A DNA stretch of 64,000 nt from Diphasiastrum complanatum (taxonomy: Eukaryota; Streptophyta; Lycopodiopsida; Lycopodiales; Lycopodiaceae). Positions 32,300-45,889 of the stretch are shown here, piece after piece. Both the position numbers and the translations under genes were made by a program. The notes under the pieces are model-generated. The model saw only the letters and a program-made list of their open reading frames with translations, searched no databases and had not been told where the DNA came from. Numbering within the stretch: the first letter of the stretch is position 1; the number at the start of each line of letters is the position of its first letter. Where the stretch lies: positions 73,506,753-73,570,752 of the forward strand of contig CM055095.1 in the NCBI GenBank assembly GCA_029204225.1, in the 5' to 3' direction.

Positions 32300-33000
32300 A
32301 CAGAAGCTGCACTTTCGTTAGTCATTTATTCCTCTGGTATGTGCATATACACTACACATCCGAATGTCTGAACATGTGCTAGATTTGGCTTCAACTTCCA
32401 CCACATCTCATGAGGAGTTTTATCTGGTATTCGAGATTTCAGAATACGATTTTGAAGATAATTTGATGTAGCCACTACTTCTGCCTACAACTGTTTTGGT
32501 GCCTTCGCATGAGCCATCATACACCTTGCAACTTCCATAAGTGTACGATTTCTTCGTTCAACTATTCCATTGTGTTGAAGTTTGTAAGATGCAGTCTTTG
32601 TATGCATAATACCTCGATCAATACAGTAAGCCTTGAATTCGTTGGAAATGTACTCATCTCTATGATTTGTGCGAATCTCCTTCAGCTTATTGCATGTCTG
32701 CTTCTCAGCCCAATTTGTATACTCAACAAATTTTTCAAGAGCTTCAGATTTGGTACGTATAAAGTATACCACAGTGAACTTACTAAAGTCATCAATAAAC
32801 GTTATGAAGTACTTTTCATCACCCAACAACAATACTCCGAATGGTCCACAAATATCTGAATGCACAATTTCAAGTACCTTAGTTGCTTTATAAACATCCT
32901 TACTGAAAGGTGTTCTAGTCATCTTGTCTTTAAGACATGATTCGCAAGTAGTTCGAATATCTCTACTTTTGATTTGGACTCCTTGAATTCTTTGACTTTT
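32300..33000 (-). pseudogene. Ty1/copia integrase relic, minus strand
   Basis: TRTPFSKDVYKATKVLEIVH, SDICGPFGVLLLGDEKYF, FIDDFSKFTVVYFIRTKSEA and a degraded second catalytic region (TNHRDEYISNEFKAYC, with DNGGEF-type Asp lost), then QHNGIVERRNRTLMEVARCM. A continuation past 32485 reads NRILKSRIPDKTPHEMW and FGCVVYAHIP. It is head-to-head with the plus-strand fragment at 32130-32290, so two elements or pieces abut here. Confidence 0.87.
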
Positions 33001-34890
<1,890 letters not shown>

Positions 34891-34929
34891 TATTGATCAA
34901 ACATGAACCAAAACATAAAATATGTTTGT

Positions 34930-35375
34930 TGTCCGCACAATTACAGTACCCTACTATATTTCACACGTTTGGAACCGAAAATAGCAATAAATGATCATTC
35001 TACACACAAGATTGCAAGATAACACCAAGATAGTGCACCAACGAGTAGTAGAACCCAAAGAGAACCATGTATAATGATGAAATGAGAGAGAGAAGAGAGA
35101 AGATAGAAGATGTGTCTCTCCACGAGTTACATCCTTTTATAGAGTTTCCAAATCCTATTTGGCCACTTGGCTTTCCCTCCAAAATGTAAACCCTACTATT
35201 TTTGGGTCTAGATTCAATATACCCAAAGTTCAAATTTGAATCTCTCTCAAACTCGACTACCAACTTTTCCACACTTTCCAAAAGTGTTTATTGAATATAT
35301 TTTAAACTAATATAACTTCAAAAAGTTTATCTCTAAGTCTAAAATGATTTTTGGCCTCTTATTGATAACAATAAG
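34930..35375 (-). mobile_element. LTR-like sequence of the copia derivative at 35.3-37.7 kb
   Basis: On the minus strand it contains TTTTAGACTTAGAGATAAAC and AATAAACACTTTTGGAAAGTG, homologous to the LTR at 15878-16060. There is a TATA-type CTCTATAAAAGG at about 35132-35144 and a TTTCACACG relic of the LTR palindrome at 34960-34968. Edges are not defined; the 5' part of the LTR seems replaced by the internal segment shared with 14.15-14.48 kb. Confidence 0.6.
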
Positions 35376-35740
35376 ATATTGCAAGACAATGTAGCTAGTT
35401 TGTCCATATCTTGACAATTTGCACCCATCCACATGAAATAGCTCAAACATGAGATAGAACAAGTAAAGTGAACTTGAACAACACTTCTTTGCTGCTCCTT
35501 TGACCTTACTTGAGTCTTCAATAAGCTGCAAAAACATATCCATAACATCTTTGCCAGTTATTTCTCCTTTGATGCTCTTGACTAGCTCCAAATTGCCACC
35601 TTCCTTTTGTGTTGTTGAAGCTCTTTGAGACCAACCTCTTGATCTTCCTCTTGAACATCAAAGTCATTGAAAAAACTTTGCTTTCCAGATCCATTACTTG
35701 CTTTTCTAGTATGAAAACCATGAGAACCAATATCCACTTG
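35370..35740 (-). other. Segment shared with 14146-14480
   Basis: It follows the copia linker in the position where RT is expected. ITGKDVMDMFLQLIEDSSK is in one frame and RSKEQQRSVVQVHFTCSIS in another, both open in both copies. No known domain is recognised. Confidence 0.6.
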
Positions 35741-37699
35741 CATAGCATCATCTACACAAGAAAATTCTCCAAAACATGTGAGTAAAGCAAAATGAGTCGC
35801 TTCCACTTGCTTACCTTTCTCTTGATCATCAAAGATATCAAAGATATGAATATCTTCAGACCTGAACCTCTGGAAATAGTCCCTCTTATACATATGATCT
35901 AGATCCAACAAGAACTCATTAATGCTTGATCTCGAACTTCCACAAAGGTTAGTGAAAACAATGTCACCAATGTCATCATCATAAATCAAAAGATAGATTC
36001 CAAACTTTCCATCCAACATGAAGTAGAGTAGGTGAAGATGAGCATCAAACCAAATAAATCCAACATTCTTGAGTCCATAACAAATCTCAATAAGCTCACC
36101 AATGAGATCTCCCTTGCCTTGAATAAATTGCCTCTCAATTTGCTCCATGTAGTCTTCTCCAACCAACCTTTTGCCATCTTGATCATGAGTGATCAATTCA
36201 TAATCATAGAATCCTTTGAGTTGATGAAGAGATGTGAGATCCATGCCTTGGATATTCCCAAGAACAAATCCTACATTGCTCTTTCCTTCATAAGACTCCC
36301 TCTTAATGATTGCATCATAAGAAGTAGAAACCTCAAAAACATTAGAAGCCATGAAAAAAATGATTAGTACCTTCAACATAAGGACGATTGAAGTACTCTC
36401 TTTTTTCAAAAAAAAACTTCTACTCAATGTTTTAGGTAATGACTCATATGATAATGATTCTTCCTCACTATCATTCATAATGACATCATTCAAAGTACAT
36501 CCTATTTTGAACTCTTCACATACTTCTCTTCTCCTTGACTTGTGACTATCTCCCTCACCAAGTCTCTTGATAGAACCATTTGATCTACTCTCTTTATGAA
36601 GACATGTGACTCCACTTGCTGGAAAAATGATTTTCTTGGACTCATCACAAAAGAATGTAGAAGGACCACCTCCTTCATGAATGCACCTAGCAACATCCTT
36701 TTCCATATGATCAAAGTAATCATTAACAACAATCTTTTCCAAGAAAGAACCTTCACCTCCATTGATGAAGTTAGCTCTTTCCTTACCTTTTGCATGCTTG
36801 CACTTGTCATGAAGAACCATTGAAACACCATCATTATCCTCAAGACTAGCCAAGTTAGCACAAAGATGAACATCTCCAAGAAGCATATTAGATCTTGACC
36901 TAGATCTAGCATAAGGAAGCTTGTTAGACTTTGCATGAGATCCACCAATATTATTGATGCTAAAAGGTAACTTTGGAAAGTTGAGACCAATCTCCTTTTC
37001 CATTCCATCCTTTTTGTTAGCCATAACAAAAGCATCAAGCTTGAAAAGTCTACCTTGTCTATTGCCCCTAGCAACCAAGATTTCTTCGTTTGTAATGAAA
37101 CAAGCATCACCACCAAACTTTATCATGTATCCTTTCTCTATCATTTGACCAACACTTATCAAATTCTTTGAAAGTGAAGGAATGTAAAGAACACCATCAA
37201 GTCTTGCTTTCCTATTAGTAGAGAGACAAATAGGAATTGAACCAATACCTTCAATCACATACTCACCACCATTGGCCATGTGAATTGCTTTCTTGGCTCC
37301 ATCATAAGTGACCAAAGAAGTAAAGAACTCCTTGTGACTAGTCATGTGTGAACTATCTCCACTATCAATCCACCATGAATCTTTGTCACCTTCACTTGAT
37401 ATTGGACTTGAAGAACACATCAAAAGAGAATCACCACCACCTAGATCCTCATCATTAGTAGTAAAGTTGATTTTCTTGCTACCTTCGTCTCTTTGCTTCT
37501 TCAAACATTCATTTGAAAAATGCCCTTTGATTCCACAATAAAAGCATTTCAACTTAGACTTATCTTTCTTTTTGCCAAAAGAAAAAGTCTCACCTTGATC
37601 TTGCCCTTTAGACCACTTGCCTTTGCCTTTGCCCTTGAACTTGCCTTTGATGAACATACTAGTCGTAAAGTGTCTTGTGGAGTTTACAAACATGATCAT
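35582..37699 (-). CDS. 705-codon chimeric copia-derived ORF (gag knuckle, protease, no integrase core)
   Basis: One uninterrupted frame. Residues 1-14 are the out-of-frame edge of another copia RT. Residues 15-70 are the end of Gag with the basic KGKFKGKGKG stretch and zinc knuckle C52-C55-H60-C65. The protease has DSG at 112-114 in WWIDSGDSSHMT, then VLYIPSLSKNLISVGQMI. Residues about 254-272 (HAKSNKLPYARSRSRS) match the integrase N-terminus. Residues about 273-620 have no clear counterpart, though EDYMEQIERQFIQGKGD and YGLKNVGFIWFD faintly echo copia RT, with YDDD where YVDD would be. Residues 622-660 (EKGKQVEATHFALL, SCVDDAMQVD) return to the integrase-RT linker. The catalytic integrase core is missing. 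It may be a non-autonomous element's protein or a still-open relic. Confidence 0.6.
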   Translation of the reverse strand: MIMFVNSTRHFTTSMFIKGKFKGKGKGKWSKGQDQGETFSFGKKKDKSKLKCFYCGIKGHFSNECLKKQRDEGSKKINFTTNDEDLGGGDSLLMCSSSPISSEGDKDSWWIDSGDSSHMTSHKEFFTSLVTYDGAKKAIHMANGGEYVIEGIGSIPICLSTNRKARLDGVLYIPSLSKNLISVGQMIEKGYMIKFGGDACFITNEEILVARGNRQGRLFKLDAFVMANKKDGMEKEIGLNFPKLPFSINNIGGSHAKSNKLPYARSRSRSNMLLGDVHLCANLASLEDNDGVSMVLHDKCKHAKGKERANFINGGEGSFLEKIVVNDYFDHMEKDVARCIHEGGGPSTFFCDESKKIIFPASGVTCLHKESRSNGSIKRLGEGDSHKSRRREVCEEFKIGCTLNDVIMNDSEEESLSYESLPKTLSRSFFLKKESTSIVLMLKVLIIFFMASNVFEVSTSYDAIIKRESYEGKSNVGFVLGNIQGMDLTSLHQLKGFYDYELITHDQDGKRLVGEDYMEQIERQFIQGKGDLIGELIEICYGLKNVGFIWFDAHLHLLYFMLDGKFGIYLLIYDDDIGDIVFTNLCGSSRSSINEFLLDLDHMYKRDYFQRFRSEDIHIFDIFDDQEKGKQVEATHFALLTCFGEFSCVDDAMQVDIGSHGFHTRKASNGSGKQSFFNDFDVQEEDQEVGLKELQQHKRKVAIWS

Positions 37700-37935
37700 T
37701 CATACCTTCTAGAATGTATCCTTCGGGCTGGATCATGTAGATGTCTTCTTCTATAACTCCATTCAGATAAGCTGTTTGTATATCAAGTTGATGCACTTCA
37801 AGGTTGGTTGCTACAACATATGATAGGAGGGCTCAGATTGATGAATGCTTGACTATTGAACTAAAAGTCTCATTGTAGTAGATGTTGAGGATCTGAGTGA
37901 ATCCTCGTGCTACCAGCTGCCTTCCTCTTTGATCA
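37655..37935 (-). pseudogene. Copia RT fragment, minus strand
   Basis: LVARGFTQILNIYYNETFS, VHQLDIQTAYLNGVIEEDIY and PEGYILEGMNDHVCKLHKTL are the N-terminal RT block. It is cut at about 37655, exactly where the gag-like frame of the 705-codon ORF begins. Confidence 0.85.
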
Positions 37936-38390
37936 AGAACCAATGTATGTTGGAGCATTGAAATAGAGTGTGTCAAGCCAATGTTCAAGGAGTCCGCTAG
38001 TAAGCACGACAAAAATTTTGATCGCGAAGGATAGAGTTTCTTTCGCGCCAACGCGTTGTGTGGTCTGTCACAACAGTGCTTAAAAAATCCTCTGATAATA
38101 TAGTACATGTTTATGCAGAAGAGTTTCTTGTCTTGAACATGATTGAATGTTTTAATGTCTGATATTTGTATGTTTGTGATCAGTTGATTCAATCTTATTC
38201 CGCATATTGGTTTTACCTTGTTGAATGCATAAGTAAATTGTAAATAGGTCAGTAGTGTCTGTCCTTACCTTGGAGAATTGCAGATCCTATCACATAGGGC
38301 AGTAGACCTGAGGACATAATCGAATTCCATTTGGGTTTGTTTCTGTGAGAACTCTTCTCATCAGTGGAAGTAGAGCAAAACAATTTGCCT
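37936..38390. other. Unassigned, probably degraded element DNA
   Basis: No convincing motif on either strand. Confidence 0.4.
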
Positions 38391-40565
38391 TTGTTCTCAT
38401 CAAGTACAACATTGATGGATCCATCAACAAATTCAAAGCAAGACTTTGTCATTAGAGGAATTCTGAATCCAAAAAAGACCCTTTAAGGAATGCCACGTAG
38501 ATTGACAAAGTTTATTAATGTAAATTACCAAAATAAATTCATTTTCTGTCCAAATTCTTTTTCATTTATGCTCGCACTATTTTCGATGCTTAACCATTCT
38601 ATGCACATTATCATTTGTAGTTCATTGAAAATAGCATAACTTTTTAACTGTAGCTTCGATTGAGACAAAAATTACACTATTGGAAAGCGCTTGACGAGAG
38701 CTTTTCAACAGTACCCTACATGACCTACTTCCGAGATACCGTTCAAAAGTTATGGCCGATCAAAGTCTTTTTTTTTTCAGGTCCAAGTATCTCTCTTGTG
38801 CGCAGATAGAGTACCCTCGTACTCTATTCGTGCACAAGAGAGATACTTGGACTTTTAAAAAAAAAAACTTTGACCGGCCATAACTTTTGAATGGTACCTC
38901 GAAAGTAGGTCATCTAGGGAACGTTGAAAAGCTCTTGTTGAGCACTTTCCAGTGGTATAGTTTTTGTCTCAATCGAAGCTATGGTTAAAAAGTTATGCTA
39001 TTTTTAATGATAATTGCATATTATACTATGAATAACATGTCATGCTTGCGGGCTGCCCCCAATGCCAAATTATAGCATTATTAAGAAAACAAACAATTTC
39101 AATTCTAATGAGCTACATTACGTAGATTTCAAATTTGAGTGTTTTGATTGGTCCATGTGTAAGCATAATTTGAGAAAAAATATAAAAAGTATCTTTACAA
39201 AGGGTCTTTTTTGGATTTACAACTCCTCTAATGGCCAAAGGTTACTCTCAAATCAAAGGTCTTGCCTATGAAGACACTTTTGCACCTGTTGCAAAAATGG
39301 TAACTATAAGAATTCTCATTTCTCTTGCATGTTATCACAATTGGAGGATGTTTCAACTTGATGTTTCTAATGCCTTCCTCAATGGTTACCTTGAGGAGGA
39401 GATCTACATGGAGCAACCACCTGGACTTGTGAAAGTTGGTGAAGAAGCAAAAGTTTGCCTTTTGTTCAAAAGTCTCTATGGACTAAAACAAGCACCAAGG
39501 TCTTGGTATGGAAGGCTCAACTCCTTTCTCATATCACTCGGATTTCATCTTAGTGAATATGACCCTTCATTGTACATTAAGTTTGTAAATAGCTTTGTAG
39601 TTATTCTTCTCATCTTTGTAGATGATATCATTCTTAGTGGAAATAATGAGGAGCTAGTTGAAGAAACTAAGTGTACACTTGGTAGTCAATTTAAGATGCA
39701 AGATCTAGGAGTTCTTCACTACATTTTAGGCCTAGAAATTGACTTTTGGAAAAACCATGCTTTCATAAGTCAAAGTAGATTCGCTCTTTCCATGCTTAAG
39801 AAATTCCAAATGGAAAACTGTAAAGGCATAGATACTCCAATGGAGCACATTGTAAAAGTTCCTATGAAAGAGGATGAAAGGTCCTTCGAGGACATCACTC
39901 TTTATAGGAGTCTTATTGGCCCTCTTATTTGGTAAACAGTGACTAGGCCTGATCTAAGTTTTTGTGTGCACAAATTAAGCCAATTTATGCAGGATCCAAA
40001 GATACATCATTGGAAATTGGCAAAGAGAATCTTGAGATATGTATCTTCTACCTTAGACTATGGATTGATCTATAAAGGAGAAGATCTAACTTTTGTTGCA
40101 TTTTCAGACTCGAATTTTGCAGTAGACAGAGTCACAAGTGCATACACGGTTTTTATTGGAGGGAATCTAGTTTCTTGGCTGTCAAAGAAGCAAGCAACTA
40201 TATCCTTGTCATCTTTTGAAGCTGAGTATAAAGCTCTTACAACCACAACTAAGGAAGTTTTATGGATCAAGAGGCTACTTATGGAGCTAAAGTGTTATGG
40301 AGATGAAGACCTTCCAATTATCAAGAACGATAACATCTCAGCTCAGGCTCTTGCAAACAATCCTGTATTCCATGCAAGGAGCAAACACATTGAGGTAGCT
40401 CATCACTTTGTAAGAGAGAAAGTAATTGGGAGAGAGATCTTATTGGAACAAGTTGGATCTTCAAGTTGTGTTGTAGATCTTCTCACCAAGCCATTGCTCA
40501 AGAATGTATTTGTCAAGATGAGATCTAATCTTGGCTTAATCTCAAAGTCCATGGTGAATAGGTAG
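38391..40565 (+). pseudogene. Ty1/copia reverse transcriptase-RNase H (interrupted by foldback element)
   Basis: The RT starts at KYNIDGSINKFKARL (38391-38440), is broken by the insertion 38450-39233, and continues AKGYSQIKGLAYEDTFAPVA from 39234. MFQLDVSNAFLNGYLEEEIY, KSLYGLKQAPRSWYGR, LIFVDDIILSG (the usual Tyr of YVDD is Phe) and HYILGLEIDF follow. One in-frame TAA at 39933-39935 separates GPLIW from TRPDLSFCVHKLSQF. RNase H reads GGNLVSWLSKKQATISLSS, FEAEYKALTTTTKEVLWIKR and HARSKHIEVAHHFVREKV, ending at a stop after MVNR. Apart from the insertion and one stop it is well preserved. The 5' part of the element is missing. Confidence 0.92.
38450..39233. mobile_element. Foldback inverted-repeat element 2 (784 bp) inside copia RT
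   Basis: The ends are inverted copies: CATTAGAGGAATTCTGAATC, then CCAAAAAAGACCCTTTAAGG, on the left; TCTTTACAAAGGGTC, then AACTCCTCTAATG, on the right. The core is a long imperfect palindrome with arms of about 190 bp (38620-38812 and 38820-39010) meeting at about 38815. The right 110 bp match the right end of element 1. Removing CATTAG...CTAATG joins RL-C to AKGYSQ in frame, with no target duplication. No protein is encoded. Confidence 0.85.
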
Positions 40566-40583
40566 ATATATTTTAAGGACAAG

Positions 40584-41310
40584 TGTGAAAAATAGTAAAA
40601 CATATCTTCGTATGTTGACAATGGGGGCTATGCTCACCTTATTTCTTGTAAATATTTTATTGTACATATATGTATGTGAATTGAGTACATAACCTTCTAG
40701 AATAGGTCGAGTTTGAGTTAGGTAGATTCATTTATGATGTCATGCAAAAGATTAGATGACATGAAATATTAGTTAGGATGCATGCAACATGCAATCTGTG
40801 CATGCAACATGCAAAGTAGTTTACATGATCTACACATGTCTAGGTAGCTTAGGGAGCTGACATGCAATCCATGCAATAGTCATGCATGCAGTTAAACACG
40901 TGGATCTATGATAGATGAGTTAACTGATAGATGTGGACATTCCATGCAAGTTCATTGTAGGAACTAGAGCCCCATTGATGTAGGAAAATTTTGGCTTGTT
41001 TTGCCATATTGTGAATGGTGAGATTTTGGTGTTTTGGGCTCATTCTCTCTCTACCTAAGTATTTGGTGCTTATTTTCTCTCTCTACTCGAGAGCAACCTA
41101 TTTCTCCCATAGTGAGCACTTAGAATTATTTTTGATAGCTATCTCTCATAGTAAGGAGTTACTTTTTTGAGTCTGTGGTATGCCTTTGTGCTCTTGCCTT
41201 GGGTAATATATTCATTATTTAGCTACTCAAGAGATAATCATATTGCTTGTTGCATTGCATTTTGCTTTGCATTTTGCTTGATGTCATGAAGCTTGATATT
41301 TGCATGGGTG
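40584..41310 (+). mobile_element. 3' LTR of the 38.4-40.6 kb copia (right end approximate)
   Basis: TGTGAAAAATAGTAAAAC begins directly after a short purine tract (AAGGACAAG). The sequence contains CTCTCTCT stretches and repeated CATGCAACATGCAA words. No second copy was found to fix its end; GGTGACA near 41312 is one candidate. Confidence 0.55.
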
Positions 41311-41526
41311 ACAGTAAAAAATAGCAAGTTCATCCAAATATCTTAAATTCATTAATCTTTTTGATAGAATATCCATAAAAGAACATAGCTAGTCAATTCA
41401 TTAAAAATGAGGATATTTAGATTTTAATGAAGCTATGTTGAAATTAAGTTTGTCCCAAGATTGCATCCACATTCACAAGCCAAAATTAATATAGTTTACA
41501 TGACATTGACATATACTTGGAAAACA

Positions 41527-41547
41527 ACACACACACACACACACACA
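41527..41547. repeat. (CA)n microsatellite
   Basis: About ten CA units. Confidence 0.95.
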
Positions 41548-42721
41548 TCACAACTACTAGCTGTTTAATAAATTCTCTGAACTAATTTAATAACAATTAT
41601 CTAGTTCTATAGAGGGACATATGGTGCCATAGAAAGTTTATGCTTACTTGATTGATGGTGTATAATCTATTATTGAACATAATAAACAATCTACATGCAC
41701 ATGTAGAAGTGCAAAGTACACATCATTCTTATGACAAAGTCATTGCAAATAACACTAAAAAGACATGAAGGTACATACACATTGACATTGTGTCCTCATT
41801 TAGCCTGCTAAAATAATATTGAATAGGACATATATTATTGTGAGAAAGCATGTCCATTTTGTACCTCATGATTCTTCTCATTTTTATCACTAATTTCTTT
41901 TCAAATTCATAAGATTTCCTTGAAATCTTAACAAACTAGGAGAATTCTATATTGATGTTTCACAAATTGTATATTATCTAGTCGTACAGGAAAATGTTTG
42001 GTCAATTGAAGAGTCCTTTTTCACGTGTGATATGTGGTGCCAGAATGTCTTCAAATGGCCAACAAATGGCTATAGATTCAAGATAACAGTTGGCAATCAT
42101 GCTCTCCCCTTCTTCTCCTTTGTAAGTGTGATAATTTTGAGTGTTGAAATTGTCAAATTGGATTATATCAATATTTTTGTTCTTATATTCTCTAATTAAT
42201 ATAGAATTATTTTACATGCTAGCTAAAAAATCACATGTTAATGCAATATTACAAAAGAATACCAATTAGTACTCCTACCAAGAGTACATGGCACAGTTTA
42301 TAAGCTAGAGCTCTATGTTTTTTAAGTTATAATCCAAATATACACAAAGTTGTAATTGAATTGAAAACAAATAAATTATCTTAAATTACTTGTCTTTTTT
42401 TACATATATAGCATAAGCATGGCATTGTTAGTACGTAAACCAATGAAAATAACTAGTTGGATTCATAAGAAACTCAAGTATATTTATGAGAGTTTTCTAG
42501 ATGTCTATATATTATATTTAAAAATGTTAAAGGTCCACTAGGAAAGAATCCAACCATGTGATCATTTATCATAACTTTGTTTCTTTAGCAAGTTGCACAA
42601 ATGTAATGTATAAAAGAAAATATTAAAATATGACTACAACAAAGAAACACTAGTGACATGACAACTTTTAGTGTACCATGACATGTAGATAGTAGATATT
42701 TTGAGTATATTATGAATTTCA

Positions 42722-42725
<4 letters not shown>

Positions 42726-42810
<85 letters not shown>
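42726..42810. repeat. (TA)n microsatellite, about 42 units
   Basis: An uninterrupted TA run of about 85 bp. Confidence 0.98.
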
Positions 42811-42812
<2 letters not shown>

Positions 42813-44652
42813 TATGTAATGTTCCAAGTTACAATACTAGTATATCATAAAGGAAGGATAAAAGTTTCTCCTAGTCCATGCACTAAAAGATCATCGTTAC
42901 ATGTTCTTATATGAAGATTTGCACCTAGGTTTTTTCATATTGAAAATGTGATCATTCATAAAAGCAAAATAACTCCTCGAACCAGCAATATTGTTTGGTT
43001 TGTTATAAGCATTTAAAAAAATGTTGAATGAAGTTTTAATGTTTGTATAGTTTCAAAGAAGCAAGAAGAAGATTAGATTTTAGCACAAATCTTGCAAAGA
43101 TACGGATTTATGAAGAAATCACCATTCCTACTTACAAAAATTGTCTATAGCCAGGAAACAATAAAGCAAGGTAGAAACAGGTTGCCAAAACCTCCTGCAA
43201 GTTAGGTTTCACCTGAGGGATTAAGCATGCATTAACCATTCCAGAGTGTTATTTCTGATTCCCACTATTCCACTATGCTTTAAAAGTTTAACAAAATCAG
43301 GGAATCTGCATAACCCATCTTTCACGGGGAATGGTTAATTTCATGAGGATGGTTAAGCCTCAGCTTCATAATCTACATACTAAGAGAGTTTATTACTATT
43401 GCAATCATGATCTATGTTCACAAATCACAGGTCCTACAAGAGGATTAGTGTAGCTTGTCACACGCACCTCAACATGCAATTTGTTAGACTCAAATTTCCT
43501 AGCTATAAACTGTTCATGCACCATGATAAATCAATTCAAAATCGATTTATCAATGAATTTAGCTAATCCAATTTTAATCCTCTATCATGAACATCATGGG
43601 ACTTTGCATCTCATTCAAACTCCTTCAATATGCAGATTTAAAGCTACAAGTCCCTTGATTTACACATGAAAATCATTCCACATCTAATATGTGAAGATTT
43701 TTCAAAATCTAGCTTGATTAGTTTAAAATTTCATGTACATATGTAAATCTCACATGTGTGGAGCATGTTCCCACATGTGAAGGGTAGGCCTAATCATTTT
43801 AGTTCATTTTTTTATGTTCACTTTGAATAGTCAATAGGCCTTAAACTTGAGATCTAGTGAGGTAGTGACATTTGTCACATGATGCTAGGATTCAAATGCA
43901 TCTATTTGGCCCAATCACATTTAGAGGCATAGATCACAAGGTCAATCACTTTAAGAGGTGCATTACATGTGGACCAATCATGATTAGAGGTGCACATCAT
44001 GAGGCCCAATCAAATTGTGAGGTGGAAATCATGAGGTCCATTCATGATGAGACGTGCAAATTTATCAAAATTCGAATCTCTAAATTCTACAATCTATTTC
44101 AAATATTTCTTGGGTTCTTACATATTGCAGATTATTACTAATCTAAACTAAGAAATGAACAATGGATAAGAATGGAACTAATCCTACTGAAAACATCAGA
44201 ACAACAAAACTATATCTAATTAAGAACTGTAAGAACTAACAAAGTGCTTATTACAAATATCTTGATGTAGGATTTTTTTTGGTCCTTACATTGGAATGAT
44301 CATGCACAAAGCATGTGGACACAAAGATCCAAAGAAAATGATGTTTCATCTTTTATGACTCTATTCAAACTATTACAAAAATTGTTATTCAATGAAATTG
44401 CTTTATCAGCAACAAATGTAGATTGGAAAGCATCCAACTTCATTGTCTTGTCATATAAAGTACTAAACATAATTAACCTTAAAGATAAGAAGCAAGTCAC
44501 TTCATGTCTACTAATACTATCCAAGAAGGATTTAAAGATAGTAGACTCTCTAGTGCTCTTTATCCTTGAAAGATGCACACTTGAATGGAAAAATTACATG
44601 CAATTTGATGACTTGCCTTTGTATTTGAGGTCCTCCTTGGAGCTCTTGGGTT

Positions 44653-45510
44653 CTAAGGTTGATCCTCAAAATCTTCTTCTCTTTGATGCTCCTCCTCAAT
44701 CCTTGCAAGCTTCTTGTCACCAATATTGTTAGTTGCATTGTCAATAGCAACACAAGCATCCAATTTAAACAAACTTCCATGTTTAAATCCTTTTGCTATG
44801 CAATTACCATTCTTCAAAATGGAACAAACAGCATGCTTGAAGTGGACATCCAAACCACTTTCCACAAGTTCACCAACACTTAGCATATTTTTGGTGATTG
44901 ATGGTACATAAAGAACATTTTCTAGATCCATACTTTTTGAGGATTCTAGACACAAAGAGATGGTTCCAACACCATCTATCCTACATCGTTCATCACTTTC
45001 AGTAAAGACAAACTTTTTAGCATCATTGAAAGAGTGTATAGTTGAGAAGAAGTCCTTTTCATAAGTCATGTGGGAACTTGCCCCGCTATCAATCCATTAA
45101 GTGTCTCTTGAATTGTGATTGCTTGTTGGTGAGGATGTACATGTCATCAAGAATAGATCTCCTTCATCCTCCTCCTTTTCATGTACAAGGTTTCCTTGTT
45201 TGTTCTCCTCCTCTTGTGCTCTTTGCCTCTTGTAGCATTCGGATGCAAAATGCCCCTTCTTTTCACAAAGAAGCATTTTTGCCTTGACTTGTCCTTTGCC
45301 TTTAAACTTGATGCTTAATCCTCCTCCTTGGCCTCCTTTGATTGATCCTTCTTAGATCTCTTGGTCTTCTTCTTGCTCTTGAATGAGAAATTTGCTTTCT
45401 CATCTCCATCTTGCAATGATAAGGAAGTCATCGTACATTATGCATGGAGCATCCTACACTCTTCAGCCACTAGTACACTATGGAGCTTATCAATTGATGG
45501 AAAAGTGTAA
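44653..45510 (-). pseudogene. Ty1/copia gag-protease relic, minus strand
   Basis: From 45.5 kb downward: PSIDKLHSVLVAEECRM, a Lys-rich stretch (KSKKKTKRSKKDQSKEA), a partial knuckle (KKGHFASECYKRQ with its first Cys pair damaged), and a protease with WIDSGASSHMTYEKDF, its active site intact but preceded by a stop. RIDGVGTISLCLESSK, LENVLYVPSITKNMLSVGEL and the pre-integrase GFKHGSLFKLDACVA follow. It breaks off near 44650; integrase and RT are absent. Confidence 0.87.
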
Positions 45511-45889
45511 GAGAAAGCTCCTCAAGATCCTGCTTACAAGACAAACACAATGGAAAACACACTATGGAGAAACCACCCAACCAAATAGAAACAACCAATC
45601 AACTCTAGAAGCTTCACCCCCAAGCCAAGGTATAGGAAGCATGAAAGTAGAGTGAAAGCCTGGCAATGAATCAACCACAAGATGGTGTAGTAGGACGAGT
45701 TTGGCCTCCTTATATAGAGCCTAGAATGACCTATGCACATGGTCATGCAAGGTCCTAACACATAGATTCATCTAGAATAGAGTCTCTATGCATGGATTAT
45801 CTATTCATAGATTGCTATTGATATTAACTCTACACATGCCTTGACTATCCCAAACCTTGTACTAACTCCATTTAGTGTGTTATGGGCTG
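45511..45889. other. Unassigned element flank
   Basis: By position the 5' region of the minus-strand copia relic; no motif was found. Confidence 0.35.

Larger units (their letters stand above)
41311..44650. other. AT-rich non-coding region
   Basis: No protein-like frame is supported. Degenerate copies of a GATTAGAGGTGCA-type word occur at about 43.87-44.06 kb. A pair of CACATGTGTG/CACATGTGAAG words at 43751-43782 resembles the LTR palindrome, so an old LTR may lie there. Confidence 0.5.

Noticed and set aside
42585-42827. Minus-strand 80-codon frame rich in Tyr and Ile
   Set aside because: It is the translation of the TA microsatellite.
44313-44732. Plus-strand 139-codon frame
   Set aside because: It overlaps the minus-strand copia protease relic and lacks any family motif; likely antisense or chance.
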